Shown one piece after another: positions 30,654 through 46,360 of a stretch of 64,000 nt of DNA. Source of the DNA: Amoebidium appalachense (Eukaryota; Ichthyosporea); NCBI GenBank assembly GCA_963693365.1, contig CAVNZM010000011.1, positions 6,882,001-6,946,000 on the forward strand, given 5' to 3'. Under the pieces are notes generated by a model. The model did not search any database. It worked only from the letters and a program-made list of their open reading frames with translations, and had not been told where the DNA came from. The position numbers and the translations under genes are program-made. Position 1 is the stretch's first letter. Every line of letters begins with the position of its first letter.

Positions 30654-31349
30654 ATTTATCTCATCCCTTGCGGTTCCTTCGATCAGATGTGTGACCCCAA
30701 AAGATATGGAGACAGATTCGACAACTGCATGGCGTCAAGGGTATGCCGGTTCAAACCCTACTGCACCGGGAAAGAGCTCGTTACTATCGCAACTAAAGTC
30801 TGCGCCGTGGTTCGGAAGGTAAAAAAATAACCAAAATACAAACCCCGTAATTCCGATTTTTCCCATATGAATATTTCCGTTTGTTTTTCGGATTCGGAAG
30901 GTAACGAATACCAAAATATAAACCCCGTTATTCCGATTTTTCCCATATGAATATTTCCATCCGTGGTTCGGAAGCCTTAAAATATCAAAATATACGCCCC
31001 GCCAATCTCCGATTTTCCCATATGGACATTTCCGTTTGTCGTTCGGGAGGTTAAGAATACCAAAATATAAACCCCGTAATCACTATTTTTCCCTAGTGAA
31101 TGCTTCCGTTAACCCCCCGATCCGATCTCTCCGATGAGTCCTCCATGGATTAACACGGTATTTATGTACGTGCATGTATTTACATATCATAACGATCCAT
31201 CAATTTCCGTTTCCTATTGCAGTGTGCGGCTTCCATTCCAGTTTGTGTATTTACGTATATATGACCCTGAAGTTTATTTACCCCGATGACGTGCACTTCC
31301 TTTGCAATCATGTCTTGCAACCACCACACATCTTGGGCGGGGCGGGGCG

Positions 31350-31383
<34 letters not shown>

Positions 31384-32424
31384 CTAATGCCGGGGTGTTG
31401 ATGTTATGGCGTGTGCTTATGGTGGCGTACGTGTGTGCATGTCGTGCGACAGCATGTATTCTAGTAACATGCATTCATGTACACTCCAGCATGACATTGT
31501 GCACACGTACGGCCTTCAACGTTCCCAAACACACAAACTCACAACTACACACACGCTTCCATTTCCCCCCCCATAATCGCAGGAAGCAAGCAATAAATGT
31601 GGATGCCAGTGCGGTGGCACAGACGCCGGCAGCGGGCCGGCCGTGGTGACATGCAGCCTCGCAGCAAGTTCGTGTTGCCAGCAGGCCACAAACGAGGCCG
31701 GGTGCACGCTCCAAGGGGCGCTAACCACCACCATGGAATCGTTGCTGACGAGGGTGGATACCCCGTGCAGAATGCTAAAAAAGATCTCCAAAAAGAGGTA
31801 TTTATCTATCTACCCCCCAGAGAGTTACCACTTTTTATTAAGCTTCAAGTTGTCTTAACCGCCCCCCCCCCCCCCCCCCCCCTCACCCCCTTTCCCCGCC
31901 TTCCCACACCCTGCCTTACCCTCTCTTCCCCTCTCCTCCCCGGGCCCCCTTCCCCTCTTCCGCTCCCTTTCCCCACCCCAGGCGCTTCTAGGCCCCCTTC
32001 CAATACCCTCCTCCCCCCCCCCCCCCCCCCCCCCCCTTCCCTCCCCTCCCCCTTCCCCCTCCCCCCTTTCTCCCTCCTCCCGTTTAAGCGCCCTTGCCGT
32101 CTCCTTCTCAAATGGCATTGTTATGATATCTTTTCTAGCATCTAGCAAAGACTCCATAAATGACACTATTAGTGATTTTCGTAGGCTACCTAGTGGAGAT
32201 CATACGATCGGTCTGCTGTGAGAAGCACATTCCATTCTTTTGTGCCAGTATTTTATTATGCCATCTCCTAGGGTTCCGAGGTTGCCCGGTAAATTCTATG
32301 TTATTAACCTATATTGCGTAAGCTATGCTATAACTCTGTCTTGAGTCAAATATTTTAACGCACTTGCCGCCACTTTGGCAGGGCCGAAACTTTGTGGGGC
32401 TGTCCTTAGCCGCATACACAATCT

Positions 32425-32474
<50 letters not shown>

Positions 32475-32854
32475 CTCCCACCCTCCCTCCCTAGGCTCCA
32501 GGTCAGCAGGGGGGGGGGGGGGGGGGGGGGGCACCTTTGTTGGGCTATCACTGTTAGGCGTAGTCTGAGCTAATATGATACTAAGTGCAGACTTGACACA
32601 ACCCGAAAATCCGCACTTAGCTTAATATTAGCTACGTTTTTCGATTTCTCACTCAGTCATAATTTTGAACTATTAGCTCATTTTTTCGATATCTCACTCA
32701 GTCATAAAAAACAACTCTTTTAAAACCATTTATCTGACACTCACACACACCCACAACAGACGTCCTGGCAAGAAAGGGCCAGCCATAATCAGACACTTCA
32801 GTAAAAACTACAACGATGACGTCGCCAAAGATGAGGTATTTGTCCCCCTCCCCT

Positions 32855-32892
<38 letters not shown>

Positions 32893-34762
32893 TTCAAACA
32901 CACACACACACACACCTCTCCGCCTGCCTGCACGTTTTGTAATTTCGTCTTTCAATGGGATTTTGTCTTCCGTGGTTTCTCGATGAATTAGTTGCCATCC
33001 TCTGACACTCCCCCCCCCCCCCCCCCCCCCCCACCACCACCACCACCACCACCACCACCACCACCACCACCACTCCTCCCCCCCCCCCTCCCCTCTCCCC
33101 TTCCAAACCCCTTTTTAGCTCCCTTTTTTATGCAATTGAAAACAATAAAAAAGTAGGAATATGGTTGGTAGTTAGAAAGAAAAAGAATTATATAAGAGAA
33201 GAGGAAAGAAAACACCTGTGTAGTCTAATGATTTGTTTTTAAACTTTGATTAGACTTATTTCTAATAAATAATTAAAAACTAATATTAACTTAAATCTCT
33301 ATTTCCTACCCACCGGCGTGGCTGGGGTGAATACCCTGGGCAAAGTGTGTGCAACTAGGATTGTTTAAAGGTGTGTTAGCTTAGCTAATAAAACCGGAGC
33401 ACCCTAGCTAGAGTACTGTCGGTGCTGGGTGGAAGACGGTAGTTCCCCCCGAGGGCCCAAGGTGTCCGAGGCTCCGGGAATAAAACGGGATAAACTATTT
33501 TTATTAAAAAAAAAAATAAAAAAAATCCGGCCATGCAGGATGATTCAGAAGACGACCAAAACGTCGCAGTTGATGACGAAGACACCGACCCTGACACGGA
33601 CAACGACGGTCTTACGGACGATTGCCAGGCCCAGATGCAGAAAGTATGCTCGGCGGAGGCAAACCCAAGCAGTTACGACGATTGTCTCGCGGCAAACGTG
33701 TGCCAGCTGCAGGGGTTCTGCAACCAGAAGGAGGTGACGCAGTTTGCGGAAAACTACTGCGTGATTCTGAAGAAGGTTAGTGTTCATGAAAGGACGGCCT
33801 ACCCCTTCCCCCCCCCCCCCCCCCCCCCCCAACCCTCTCCCCTCCACCGTACCCCCCCACCCCCCACCCCCGTCCAAACACACACACACACACGCACACA
33901 CACCGACACACACAATCCCACAACCCCCCCCCCCCCCCCCCCCCCACACACACATCGTACAAAAGAAAAAAAAAGAAAAGAAGAGAAGAGAAAAGAAAAG
34001 AAAAGAAAAGAAGAGAAAGAAAGGAATTCACGTTTGCCAAACCTGAATAGAACACAACAAAAATATAGTCCACAAAACTCTGAAACCCCGGGATGGGCCC
34101 AATAATTGCCTATGCTATCATTAGTAATCATTCAAATAAAAGCTACCACCGTGACCAGCGCAGATTTGGAAGCCCTCACTGGCAGTGGTGTGTTGCCTAA
34201 TCCCCCCCCCCCCCCCCTCTCCCCTCCCCCCCCCCGTCCCCCCCTCCGCTCCCCCCCCCCTCCCCCCCCCCCCCCCCCCCCCCGCCCTCCCTCCCTTCCC
34301 CCCTCTCCTTCTCCCCTCCCCCCTCCCCCCCCTCCTCCTCTCCCCTCGGCGCTCCCCCAAATCTAACTTTCCAATCACCCACCGTCCAAAATCACCACAC
34401 AGCTCGTTGAAGAGAAAAACTGCGCCAAGTTTTGCTCCATGGCCACCGCGCCCCAAACCAACCAATACATACCCCCCGCCATGATCGTCGGAAAAATTGG
34501 CCAAGCGGCGTATCTGTTCGCGTGCAAGAGTTGCGTGGAGGTGGAATTGTTGGGGGGCGGTTGCAAATTTGAAGGAAATTTGAAGGCGACGGTTGTGGGT
34601 GAGGTGCGTAATGCTATTACCAAGTTGGACACCCCCACGTGTGCCGCCGTTAAAAATGCCGCCGGGGTTATTAATACGACGGCGAAGCAGCCCATGCCGC
34701 CGACGGGCGCGGTTCCTCCGGCTTATGGGGACGTTAGTACGCCACCAATGTTTAAGAATTGA
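26825..34762 (+). CDS. Secreted modular cysteine-rich protein with DxDxxGxTDDC loops (gene B)
   Basis: Family not recognised. Ten exons: 26825-27184, 27376-27586, 28070-28266, 28641-28818, 29655-30116, 30687-30818, 31583-31797, 32760-32835, 33539-33775, 34403-34762. All junctions have GT-AG borders and compatible phases. Total coding length is 2,428 nt, one base more than an open frame, because exon 1 has a single frameshift near 27130; without it the protein would be about 808 residues. A signal peptide (MRGTICLWAAALSVMAS) starts it. A cysteine module repeats about four times. Three repeats open with an acidic loop (VDADNNGITDDC, VDADGDSVTDDC, DTDNDGLTDDC) like a calcium-binding EF-hand or dockerin loop. 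Recurrent motifs are KE(V/L)xxFAxxYC and later CxxxC pairs. No membrane segment or catalytic motif is seen. A secreted or cell-wall structural role is inference. Confidence 0.75.
27115..27145 (+). other. Frameshift in exon 1 of gene B
   Basis: The frame reading ...CNKSEQDVLMGS meets a stop at 27158-27160. The +1 frame from about 27130 reads WAREVLECVDDFNQVCGPR, matches the module pattern (KE..xFAxxYC) and splices in phase to exon 2. Exon 1 is 360 nt, whereas 3n+2 is required. One extra base or two missing bases explain this. Sequencing error, polymorphism and true pseudogenisation cannot be told apart. Confidence 0.75.
28070..28266 (+). CDS. Gene B exon 3
   Basis: Bounded by TTCGCAG and CAG/GTATAT, phase 0 in and phase 2 out. 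It reads KTTTFPIVSCLVGAAG, then GFCTKEEVSDLPDDFC, CTKCVPTD and CRAKC. Longer out-of-phase frames overlap it and hide it. Exon 4 supplies one base (after ACACACAG at 28640) to complete Arg, then continues DGMMMKYGCK. Confidence 0.75.
29136..29368 (+). repeat. Family 1 repeats in gene B intron 4 (two copies)
   Basis: The first copy begins AAGGATGGGCTCTGCTTATG at about 29137. The second begins AAGGATGGGCAGCTTTTGAT at about 29239 and ends GTACATTCTAACCCC. Poly-C tracts lie before the first copy and after the second. Both run in the direction of gene B. Confidence 0.7.
30805..31115 (+). repeat. Tandem repeat built from an exon-intron junction
   Basis: Four imperfect units of about 75-84 bp start near 30807, 30891, 30960 and 31038. 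Each has a GTTCGGAAG-like start, AATACCAAAATATA(A/C), CCCCG, CGATTTTTCCCATATGAATA and TTTCCGTTTG. The first unit contains the 3' end and donor of gene B exon 6 (TTCGGAAG/GTAAAA). Units 2 and 4 keep a GT at the same place; unit 3 reads CCTT. Confidence 0.85.
32630..32706 (+). repeat. 41-bp tandem duplication in gene B intron 7
   Basis: Two copies share AGCT, TTTTTCGAT and TCTCACTCAGTCATAA, starting at about 32631 and 32672. Confidence 0.75.
33309..33530 (+). mobile_element. SINE-like retroposon ending beside gene B exon 9
   Basis: It is homologous, in opposite orientation, to 57256-57446. It starts CCCACCGGCGTGGCTGGGGT, runs about 190 bp through CTGTCGGTGCTGGGTGGAAG, CCGAGGCTCCGGGAATAAAA and CGGGATAAA, and ends in A-rich sequence. 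The A-rich tail stops eight bases before exon 9 (CCATGCAG/GATGAT). No protein is encoded. A TGGCTGGGGTG stretch near its start loosely resembles a pol III A box; no good B box is seen. Confidence 0.7.
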
Positions 34763-34787
34763 ACTTCCATTAAGACTTAACATGGGA

Positions 34788-34793
34788 AATAAA
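34788..34793 (+). terminator. Candidate poly(A) signal of gene B
   Basis: AATAAA lies 26 bp downstream of the TGA stop of gene B. Confidence 0.5.
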
Positions 34794-35345
34794 GCTTTAA
34801 TATTTATTGTAATACTTAAAACAGTGCATATAAAAAAGGGTTGGTGTGCACATACTAAATGGTGAGGCTGTAAAATCCCTTGACTGTTGACATTATAGGA
34901 AAGCCTTGAAATGTGATGTAACATTTATAAAAGTGCACTTTAATAGATAGGGTTGGTGTGCACGTGATAAGAAGCTGTAACTTCTGTTAAAGATTATAAA
35001 GAAAACGGTCTAGGATGGCAATATGGAAATCAATCACACATATGGAACTATTGGCTCATGATATATATGTATTAATTAAGAGTCTCCGCAAGACCGTACA
35101 TGAACTATTGCAGGATCTTGCATTTATGTATATGTTAATAATCATAATCAAACAGTCCCACTACATATATAAGTATATCACACGCCAATATCAAACAATC
35201 GCAGCAGCGTTATAGCTCCCACCTCCGAATTCCAATCCCCTTCTGTCAGACCCTGCACCATATCTGAGAATGCCCCCCCCCCCCCCCCCCCCCACGCACC
35301 CACGCACCCAACCACCACCACCACCACCAAGGAAGAAAAAAAAAG

Positions 35346-35376
<31 letters not shown>

Positions 35377-35847
35377 GGGGGGGAGGAAAAAAAAAAGGGG
35401 GGGGGGGGGGGGGGTGGTGTCAACGGTTCACACGCCCTTAGCCCGAGGTTTTTCTCTCAGACGTGCTAATATAATGGAACCCCATTTTCCAATCGTTGGT
35501 CCCCCCCCCCACCCGGAAAGTTGAGATATTGCCGGAATGATTTCGGGACAGTGGCGTTGGAGTGTGGGGAAGGGGGGGGAAAGGGGAGCTCGAGGGAGGC
35601 AAGTCTTTGTTGGCTATTTATTTTCTTTATTAGTTTTTGGTTGTTCAAGTTGTAAATTTGCTGTTGTTTTTGGACTCTGGGTTGTTTTTGGACTCTGCCT
35701 GTGCTTTGAAATCACACATGGAGCACCATAACTTAATGAACCCTTTTCTTACGACCTGTGCACCTAAATCAAAGGTCTGGTGCGCCCACAACTTGTTGGC
35801 AGCATTCACGGTATGGCGTGGACAAATTACACACAAACGGTCCACTC

Positions 35848-35848
35848 A

Positions 35849-35880
<32 letters not shown>

Positions 35881-35884
35881 CTCA

Positions 35885-35920
<36 letters not shown>

Positions 35921-35968
35921 CGAACACACGCACGCACGCACGCACGCACGGCAGGCAGGCAGGCACGC
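35848..35968. repeat. (ACGC)n microsatellite
   Basis: An ACGC tetramer array with few interruptions (ACTC, GAACAC), then GCAGGCAGGC. Confidence 0.9.
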
Positions 35969-36942
35969 ACACGCACGTGCACAATCAGGTGATAACATAA
36001 TAATCGTCAGGAAGGACGGATGCACAAGGCGATGTAGAGAATGGAGTATATCATTTTAAACTTGAAAACCCTGGCCTTTAGAAACCCCAAGCATAGACCA
36101 TTATATGTAGCCCACATTAACACAGGTTACTAAGATCTGTGTGAACCCTAGACACTCCCTGAGATGGATGTTCTATGTAGATCTGTAAGCTCAACCATGT
36201 TCGCTATAGCACGATCAATTAGCATTATGTTTTTAAACTTTGTTTGACAGCGTTAAGTATGCCTGAGTGCTGCAATGGGTGAGTGCCGCAATTTTGATAG
36301 GTAAGAAGTTGTCTATTCAGTGTGAACTCGAGTTCATGTCGATTGGGCAATTGGGGATGATCATGACTCGTGGAATGGGGGGTGGCCATGGGAGCATGGG
36401 GGGCCGGGGAAGGGGTTGGGGGGGGGAGAAAGGAGGGGGAGGGGGGGGGATAGAGAGGAAATGCTTGTCATTTGGCCTTATGGTCGATGCAGGCTCTGTT
36501 TGGTTTATGATTGTGCCAGTGTTTACATCTCTGAGCGGATGGCTGCACAATCAATGACAATGTGCGTGGGTGAATTTCCAGTGTATATACTTTTGAAAGG
36601 ACGACGGGTAGAAGAGCGGAGGAGGGCACTAGGGTAGGGAAATTAGTGGATGTGGGCAGATCTAGTAGGAGCATAAGGAAATTTTTGTGTCAAGAAAAAG
36701 GCTTGGGCAAGGCATCCTAATCATGCATATATGCCTAGGGCAAATATTCTTAATTGTGGAAAATGCTCGGAAGCCCTAGAAGACAGCCTTAATGCTATTT
36801 CTTTAACATTTTGAAAATGTCGCTCACTCATTATAGAGGCAGAACGCCGTCCGCTCTTTCCCTTGTCGAGTTTGAGTCAAACATGCACATGCCGTCTCGT
36901 ATCTCTTTTTCTAGATCTGGCTCCCCTTCAGCAGGGTGCTTG

Positions 36943-36971
36943 TGACGTCATTGATGCAAATGCAACCAATA
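36943..36971. promoter_or_regulatory. CRE-like palindrome with nearby CCAAT
   Basis: A perfect TGACGTCA lies about 15 bp from AACCAATAGG. The pair resembles a promoter module, but no gene beginning nearby can be supported on either strand. Confidence 0.25.
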
Positions 36972-37689
36972 GGAGAATAGAACTTACGTAAGGCTACACA
37001 GAATCAAATGATGAGCCCAGATGACGTCCGCACCACACGAGCGCTAGGATTTTTATATGCTTGTTTTGAAGAACCAATAAGAGAAACTGGAAAATTAGAT
37101 GAGGTTCACTGTACTTTTGAGAAGGTGAAGAGGCATACTCATATGAACAAGTGGGGGGCACTGCTAAAGCGGCTAATGATCCTCAAAGCGTTCATAGATG
37201 GAAGGCTGTTTTGAGGAGAAGCGTGTGGGAGGGACAAGCTGAAACGAGGGCTGTAGGAAAACGAGACCCGTGTCTATGCGCAGTTGGGTGTGAGCTAATT
37301 GAACGGCAAGGCGCCTGGCTTAAGCCTTTTGTAAGCCTACAACCCTGATAGTCTTGGATAAGCGCTGCAACCTAACGAACTGAGAGGGCTGAGAAGGGAA
37401 GGCCTCGTAGGAAAAGAAAACAACAAAGAATGGTATGTGGTCTTTCACAGATGCGATCTCCTTTGACAAGGGCTGGAAGGAGGGGACGTGCGGGATTGAA
37501 GAAGGAGTTGCGGGGTTGAAAGGGAAGAAGGACGGAGGGAACCAGGGGGAGGGGGGGGGAGGGGGGGGGGGGATGAGCAGGAGGGGGGGAAAGAGGAGGG
37601 AGGGGACGCGTGGTGATGGTGCAGGGACGATTCAATTCAAAGAGGCCATATGTACATCCCACCCTCCCCCCTCCCCCTCCTCCCCTTTC

Positions 37690-37728
<39 letters not shown>

Positions 37729-37920
37729 CTCCCCCCCCCCCCCCCCCCCCCCCCCCCAGCAACTACACTTGTGCTTGTTCAACACAGGAGGGCGGGTGGT
37801 TTCCTTTCTACTCGAACTCTTAACCCTCCCCCTCCTCCCCCCTCGCCCTTCTTTCCTTCTTTGCCCCCCCTCCACCACCACCGCCCCCCCCCCCCCCCCC
37901 CCCTCCCCACCCCACCCCGC

Positions 37921-38068
37921 GTGAGGATGGGCTCTGCTTATTATGCATACTCTTAACGTGCGATTGCACTCGGGATTGTGTTGTCCGTTATATCTTTCGT
38001 ACTCTAGAACGCATTCTAACCCTCCCCCCCCCCCCCCGCTCGCCCTCCCGTGAATGACCTTCCTGCGC

Positions 38069-38104
<36 letters not shown>

Positions 38105-38150
38105 TTTGCCTCGGAGGATAGGCTCTACTGTGTTGCATACTTAGTGTTTT
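37921..38150 (+). repeat. Family 1 repeats upstream of DDA1 (two copies)
   Basis: The first copy has GAGGATGGGCTCTGCTTATT, ATGCATACTC, and ends CGCATTCTAACCC. The second, short, copy reads GGAGGATAGGCTCTACTG and TTGCATACTTA. Each is preceded by a poly-C tract. Confidence 0.75.
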
Positions 38151-38197
38151 CTCCGTAGGCTATCACCATTGTTATTTTTAGATTTTTTTTTTCACTC

Positions 38198-41483
<3,286 letters not shown>

Positions 41484-42229
41484 CTCCCGAAGTCAAGAAC
41501 CAATGAGAACTTAGCTCACGACAGCACGAACAAATCAGAAACCAGGAAATTGTCCTGACGGTAGTATGTTACACGGTGGGTTTTTAAATCAATTTTTGTA
41601 ATGTTGTTCCCTGGTTCTATCTTGTCGTTTTGAGCCCAATATTCAGCTTTTTTTTATTTTTTATTTTTTATTTTTTTTTAGGGGTAGTAAAACTAAAAAA
41701 ATTGAGAAGGGTTGTTATATTTTTGGTTAGTGTGGATATATGGTGTGTTAGCAGTGGTGAATGATGGCATGCGAACAATATGCATGCGAGGGCCGAGTGA
41801 GGCGTAGCAATTGAACGAATGATAATGGAAGTAAAATGGAATGAAATGATTGGGTACTTATCATCACCACTTGGTAACGTGCAGCTATGCGTTGTTCTTG
41901 GGTTCATATGCCTGTTTTCTCCTTCATTTCTTTTGTTTTTTTGTGCGGGGTTGGTGTATGTATGGGTGTAAGCTTTTGGATAATCGGATGATTCCTTTTT
42001 ATGTTAGGTTTCACGTGTGGGTGGGTGTTTTTTTTTGTTTTTGTTTTTTGTTTTTGTTTTTGTTTTTTTTTTGGTGGTGGTGGTGGTGGGGGGGGGGGGA
42101 GGGGGGGGGCTCCATTTTTAGAGATGAATTCTGTTTCCTGGAGTTTGGGTTGGGGAGATGGATATGTCAACGTCGTGAATGTGTCGCTCAAGCGGCTTAG
42201 TGGTAGTGTTGGGTGTTGGTGGTGATGGT

Positions 42230-42260
<31 letters not shown>

Positions 42261-42742
42261 GGGGGGCTGCTTGTTGGTTTTTCGTGTCTGACATTTACTG
42301 TTAGACCTTCTTTCGAATGTTTTGTTTGTTTGGCGATACATTACATAGAACTTGTATATGGGTGCTCATTTGGATCGGCGAATAAAGTCTGAAGGGTAAC
42401 AGACGATTATGTCTCAGGATGACGAGTATTTTCCTCCGTGCGTGAATGTGTGTGCATATGTGTGTGTGTGTGTGTGTGTGTGGTGTGTCACGGTGTGAGT
42501 GTGTGTGTTGCCCATATTTGTAGGTGCATGTGTATATACGCGTACACGTGTGCCTGTACGAGCTGTGGAGCATATTCATTTTGCAAGCCTAAAGCAGTTC
42601 CATAGAGCCAAATAGTGATACCGCCGGGATGGGTCCGGGAATCGGGTAAACTGAAATCCGATGGGCTGATCGGATCCGCAATTCCACTTTAAAAAATCCC
42701 CCATTTTTTGGATTGTGACTAGTTCGCCAGATGGTATCATCT

Positions 42743-42786
<44 letters not shown>

Positions 42787-42804
42787 ACACACACGCACGC
42801 GCGT

Positions 42805-42845
<41 letters not shown>

Positions 42846-42913
42846 ATGACACATGTACACACACACACACACACAGACTCACACAGACACAGACACAGAC
42901 ACAGACACATACA

Positions 42914-42964
<51 letters not shown>

Positions 42965-42981
42965 TCTTTTTTTTTTTTTTT

Positions 42982-43012
<31 letters not shown>

Positions 43013-43454
43013 GGAGGGGAGGGAGGGGGAGGGACTGACCCTAAGTTTGGTTGGTTTTAAATTTGCAAGGGAAAACTACACGGACCACCTTTTAATTTGT
43101 CGGGAGCAGTGCTCCTCAAGGTGAAAATGTCCATTTTGGATATTAATATTATTAGAACTTATGAAATGTACATGCACATAAGAGTAATTCAAGGACCAAA
43201 AATGCACACTGACATTTAAAACGGGAACGTTAAACTATAACCTGATTATAATTAGGATGAATGCACGTCATCATGGGAGTCCCTTATTCGTGACGTAGGT
43301 TCATTCTAAGTCGATTATGTTATGTATACGCTGGGGAATAATTAATTGGCTAAAAATTTGTGCAGCAGTAGTATAGGAAACACCATGCATGTTGACACTA
43401 GGACGTGTGTGTGTGTGTGTGTCTCTCTCTCTCTGTGTGTGTGTGTCTGTGTAC

Positions 43455-43485
<31 letters not shown>

Positions 43486-43924
43486 TGTGTGTCTGTCTGT
43501 GTGTGTGTGTGTGTTGTGTGTGTGTGTGTGTGTGCGTGTCTGAGTGTCTGAGTGTCTGTGTGTGTGTGTGTTGTGTGTGGGTGTTGTGTGTGTGTGTGCG
43601 CGCACGCGCCTTAACCAAAGTGAAACTTATGCCTCAATTCAATGGTGTATGTACAGGAGCAAAGGTGCCGTGCTCAAAAATCGCCAACCATTCACTTAAA
43701 AAGTAAACAGATATTGGGTGACGCACAGAACAACCACGTTTTAAATCCTTTTCATTCGCAAATTCTAAGTGCTCGAACCAATAAACACAAAGAACAAAAA
43801 AAAAAAACCACATTCACGACAACCTGAAAATGCAAATCTGAGCGTGTTTTTCTTTTTCTTTTTCTTTTCTTTTCCTTTTTTAAACCTTTCTTTTTTTTTT
43901 TAAACCACTCTCTAATCATACATT
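41484..43924. other. Convergent intergenic region DDA1 / ETFBKMT
   Basis: Both flanking genes end here. 41.5-42.2 kb is complex and T-rich without a good frame. 42.23-42.27 kb is poly-G. 42.3-42.7 kb is complex. 42.75-42.96 kb is poly-C and CA repeat. A T/G composite lies at 42966-43014. 43.1-43.4 kb is A/T-rich. GT/CT repeats fill 43.41-43.6 kb. 43.6-43.92 kb is A/T-rich and probably holds the 3' UTR of the minus-strand gene. Confidence 0.5.
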
Positions 43925-44206
43925 CTAATCATCGAACGACCACACCATCCCCTTAGTCAATCCATAATTCTGGTCCTCCACATTCGCAGGCAGTTGGTAG
44001 GACGCAACACATTTCAGCTGCTGCGATGGCAAATAAGCCCTCCCGGGATCACCCAAAAGTACTTTTGCACCCAATTTTTTGTGTTTTTTCAACCAATCAA
44101 GAGCCATGGATGCAAATTCCTCGCAGTAGCAAATGTCACCGGCGAGAATGACGTCCCATGGTGGCCGGCCGGTGGATGGCGGGTCTGTGTGTGTGGGTGG
44201 GTGGGT

Positions 44207-44238
<32 letters not shown>

Positions 44239-44271
44239 GGGGGGGGGAGCGTGTGTAGCGGAGGGGCTTGC

Positions 44272-44312
<41 letters not shown>

Positions 44313-44528
44313 CGCGCACTCGCGCGCGCGTGCGCGCGCACTCGCGAAGGGGTAGGGGAGAGTGGGCTTGTGAGAGAGAGAAAGGCCGGGGGGGAGGGAG
44401 AGGGAAGGAGTGAGAAAAAAGAGAGCCTCTGCTGAGAGAGAGAAAAGGGAAAGGGAGAGGGAGCGTGGGAGAAGGAAAAGAGAGGAGAGATATAGAACAA
44501 CTGTGCGACACCGTGTGTTGGCGTGTGA

Positions 44529-44569
<41 letters not shown>

Positions 44570-44574
44570 CTTTT

Positions 44575-44616
<42 letters not shown>

Positions 44617-44733
44617 GGGGGGGGAAGGAAATAATACTAGTATATACTTGTGAACTTCCCCGACACAATGGAAATAGCAACAAGACGGACAGTATGGTCG
44701 CAAAGAGACCCAAATATTAGTGGGGAAATCCCC

Positions 44734-44768
<35 letters not shown>

Positions 44769-44993
44769 AAAATACGCTAGGGTCAGAGGAGGAAACCGAA
44801 TGATTCTTAAACTAGAGGCAAGACGCCCATAGAAGAAAAACCATACACAACCCACAGGCACATGTGTGGGAGAATGCCTGCCTGTAGCTATGCAATCCGT
44901 TAATGGGTGTCAGTGTTAGGTGTGTCAAGGTGGTGGTGGTGGTTGTACAAGTGCTTCGTATCCGTGTGTGTGTGTGTGAGTGGTGGGGGGGGT

Positions 44994-45033
<40 letters not shown>

Positions 45034-45147
45034 GGGAGGGGGGGGGGGGAGGGACACCGACGCACGCGCACGCGCGCACACTAACAAGCACGCACACACA
45101 CACACACACAAACATAAACACACACACACACACTAACACGCACGCAC

Positions 45148-45242
<95 letters not shown>

Positions 45243-45270
45243 ACAGACCCCCTCTCCCTCCGCGCCCCAC

Positions 45271-45311
<41 letters not shown>

Positions 45312-45652
45312 CCCGCACGTGCATGGGGAGGGATGCGGGGGGGGGAGAAATCGTACCTACAGCCAACAAATTCCTCTCCTCCAGACAGTCTATGGTTGTG
45401 GCGTTAAGGTGGGTGTTGATATGGGTGGCTACCAAGGCCACAGGGTCGATATCATTGGCTGTTACGTGGCTACAATTGCCTAATTTGGCAGCAATCGCTG
45501 TGGCGCCACAGCCGCTCCCAATATCCAAAACTTTCTTTGGGGGGGGGGGGGGGTGGATGAGAAAAATGGAAAGGATATATTTGCTGATTCTTTGTGTGTG
45601 TGTGTGTGTGTGTGTCCATATACATGTGTGTATCTATATGAATGTGTGTGTG

Positions 45653-45694
<42 letters not shown>

Positions 45695-46107
45695 TGTGTG
45701 TGTGTGTGTGTGTCCGTGTGGATCGTGTATGATGGGAGGTATTATAACCGTTGGTAGCCCTCACTAACAGCATGAGTGTGCACCTTGTGGTAGCAAGACA
45801 GGGAGGGAGCGGAGGCAGGAAAAGAGGGGGGGAAGGGGGGGGGGGGGGGGGGGAGGGGGTAAACATTGACAGGGCCCGACGGGATGGGGAGCAGGGGGAG
45901 AGAGAGGAAGGAGGAGGAAGAGGGGCGGGTTGAGGGGGGACACGGGTTGGGGGGGGGGGGGGGGGGGGGGGGGGAGGATGAATTCTTTAGAGAGGAAAAG
46001 GTAAACTTATATAGCGGGCAACACAAAGCAATTTTGCATAGCGTACACAAATGTATGCCCAATAGGTAGAGCCAATCCCCCCCTTCCCCCCCCCCCCCCC
46101 CCCTCTC

Positions 46108-46186
<79 letters not shown>

Positions 46187-46307
46187 TTCCAACACCTACC
46201 TTTCCATTCACCAAGTGTGGGTTGTCCAAAACGTATCTTGTCAGTGCCTGCCCTCCCGGCCAGTAGAAGCCCCAAAACGGTGCCTGCCAAAAAAAAAAAA
46301 AAAAAAA

Positions 46308-46360
<53 letters not shown>

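Larger units (their letters stand above)
34800..38190. other. Intergenic region between gene B and DDA1
   Basis: No exon set is supportable. 34.8-35.25 kb is A/T-rich. 35.27-35.42 kb has poly-C and poly-G tracts. An ACGC tetranucleotide array lies at about 35848-35950. 36.0-37.4 kb is complex with only short frames, the largest 68 codons at 37008-37214 without motifs. 37.5-37.92 kb is G/C tract. 37.9-38.15 kb holds two family 1 repeats. Confidence 0.5.
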
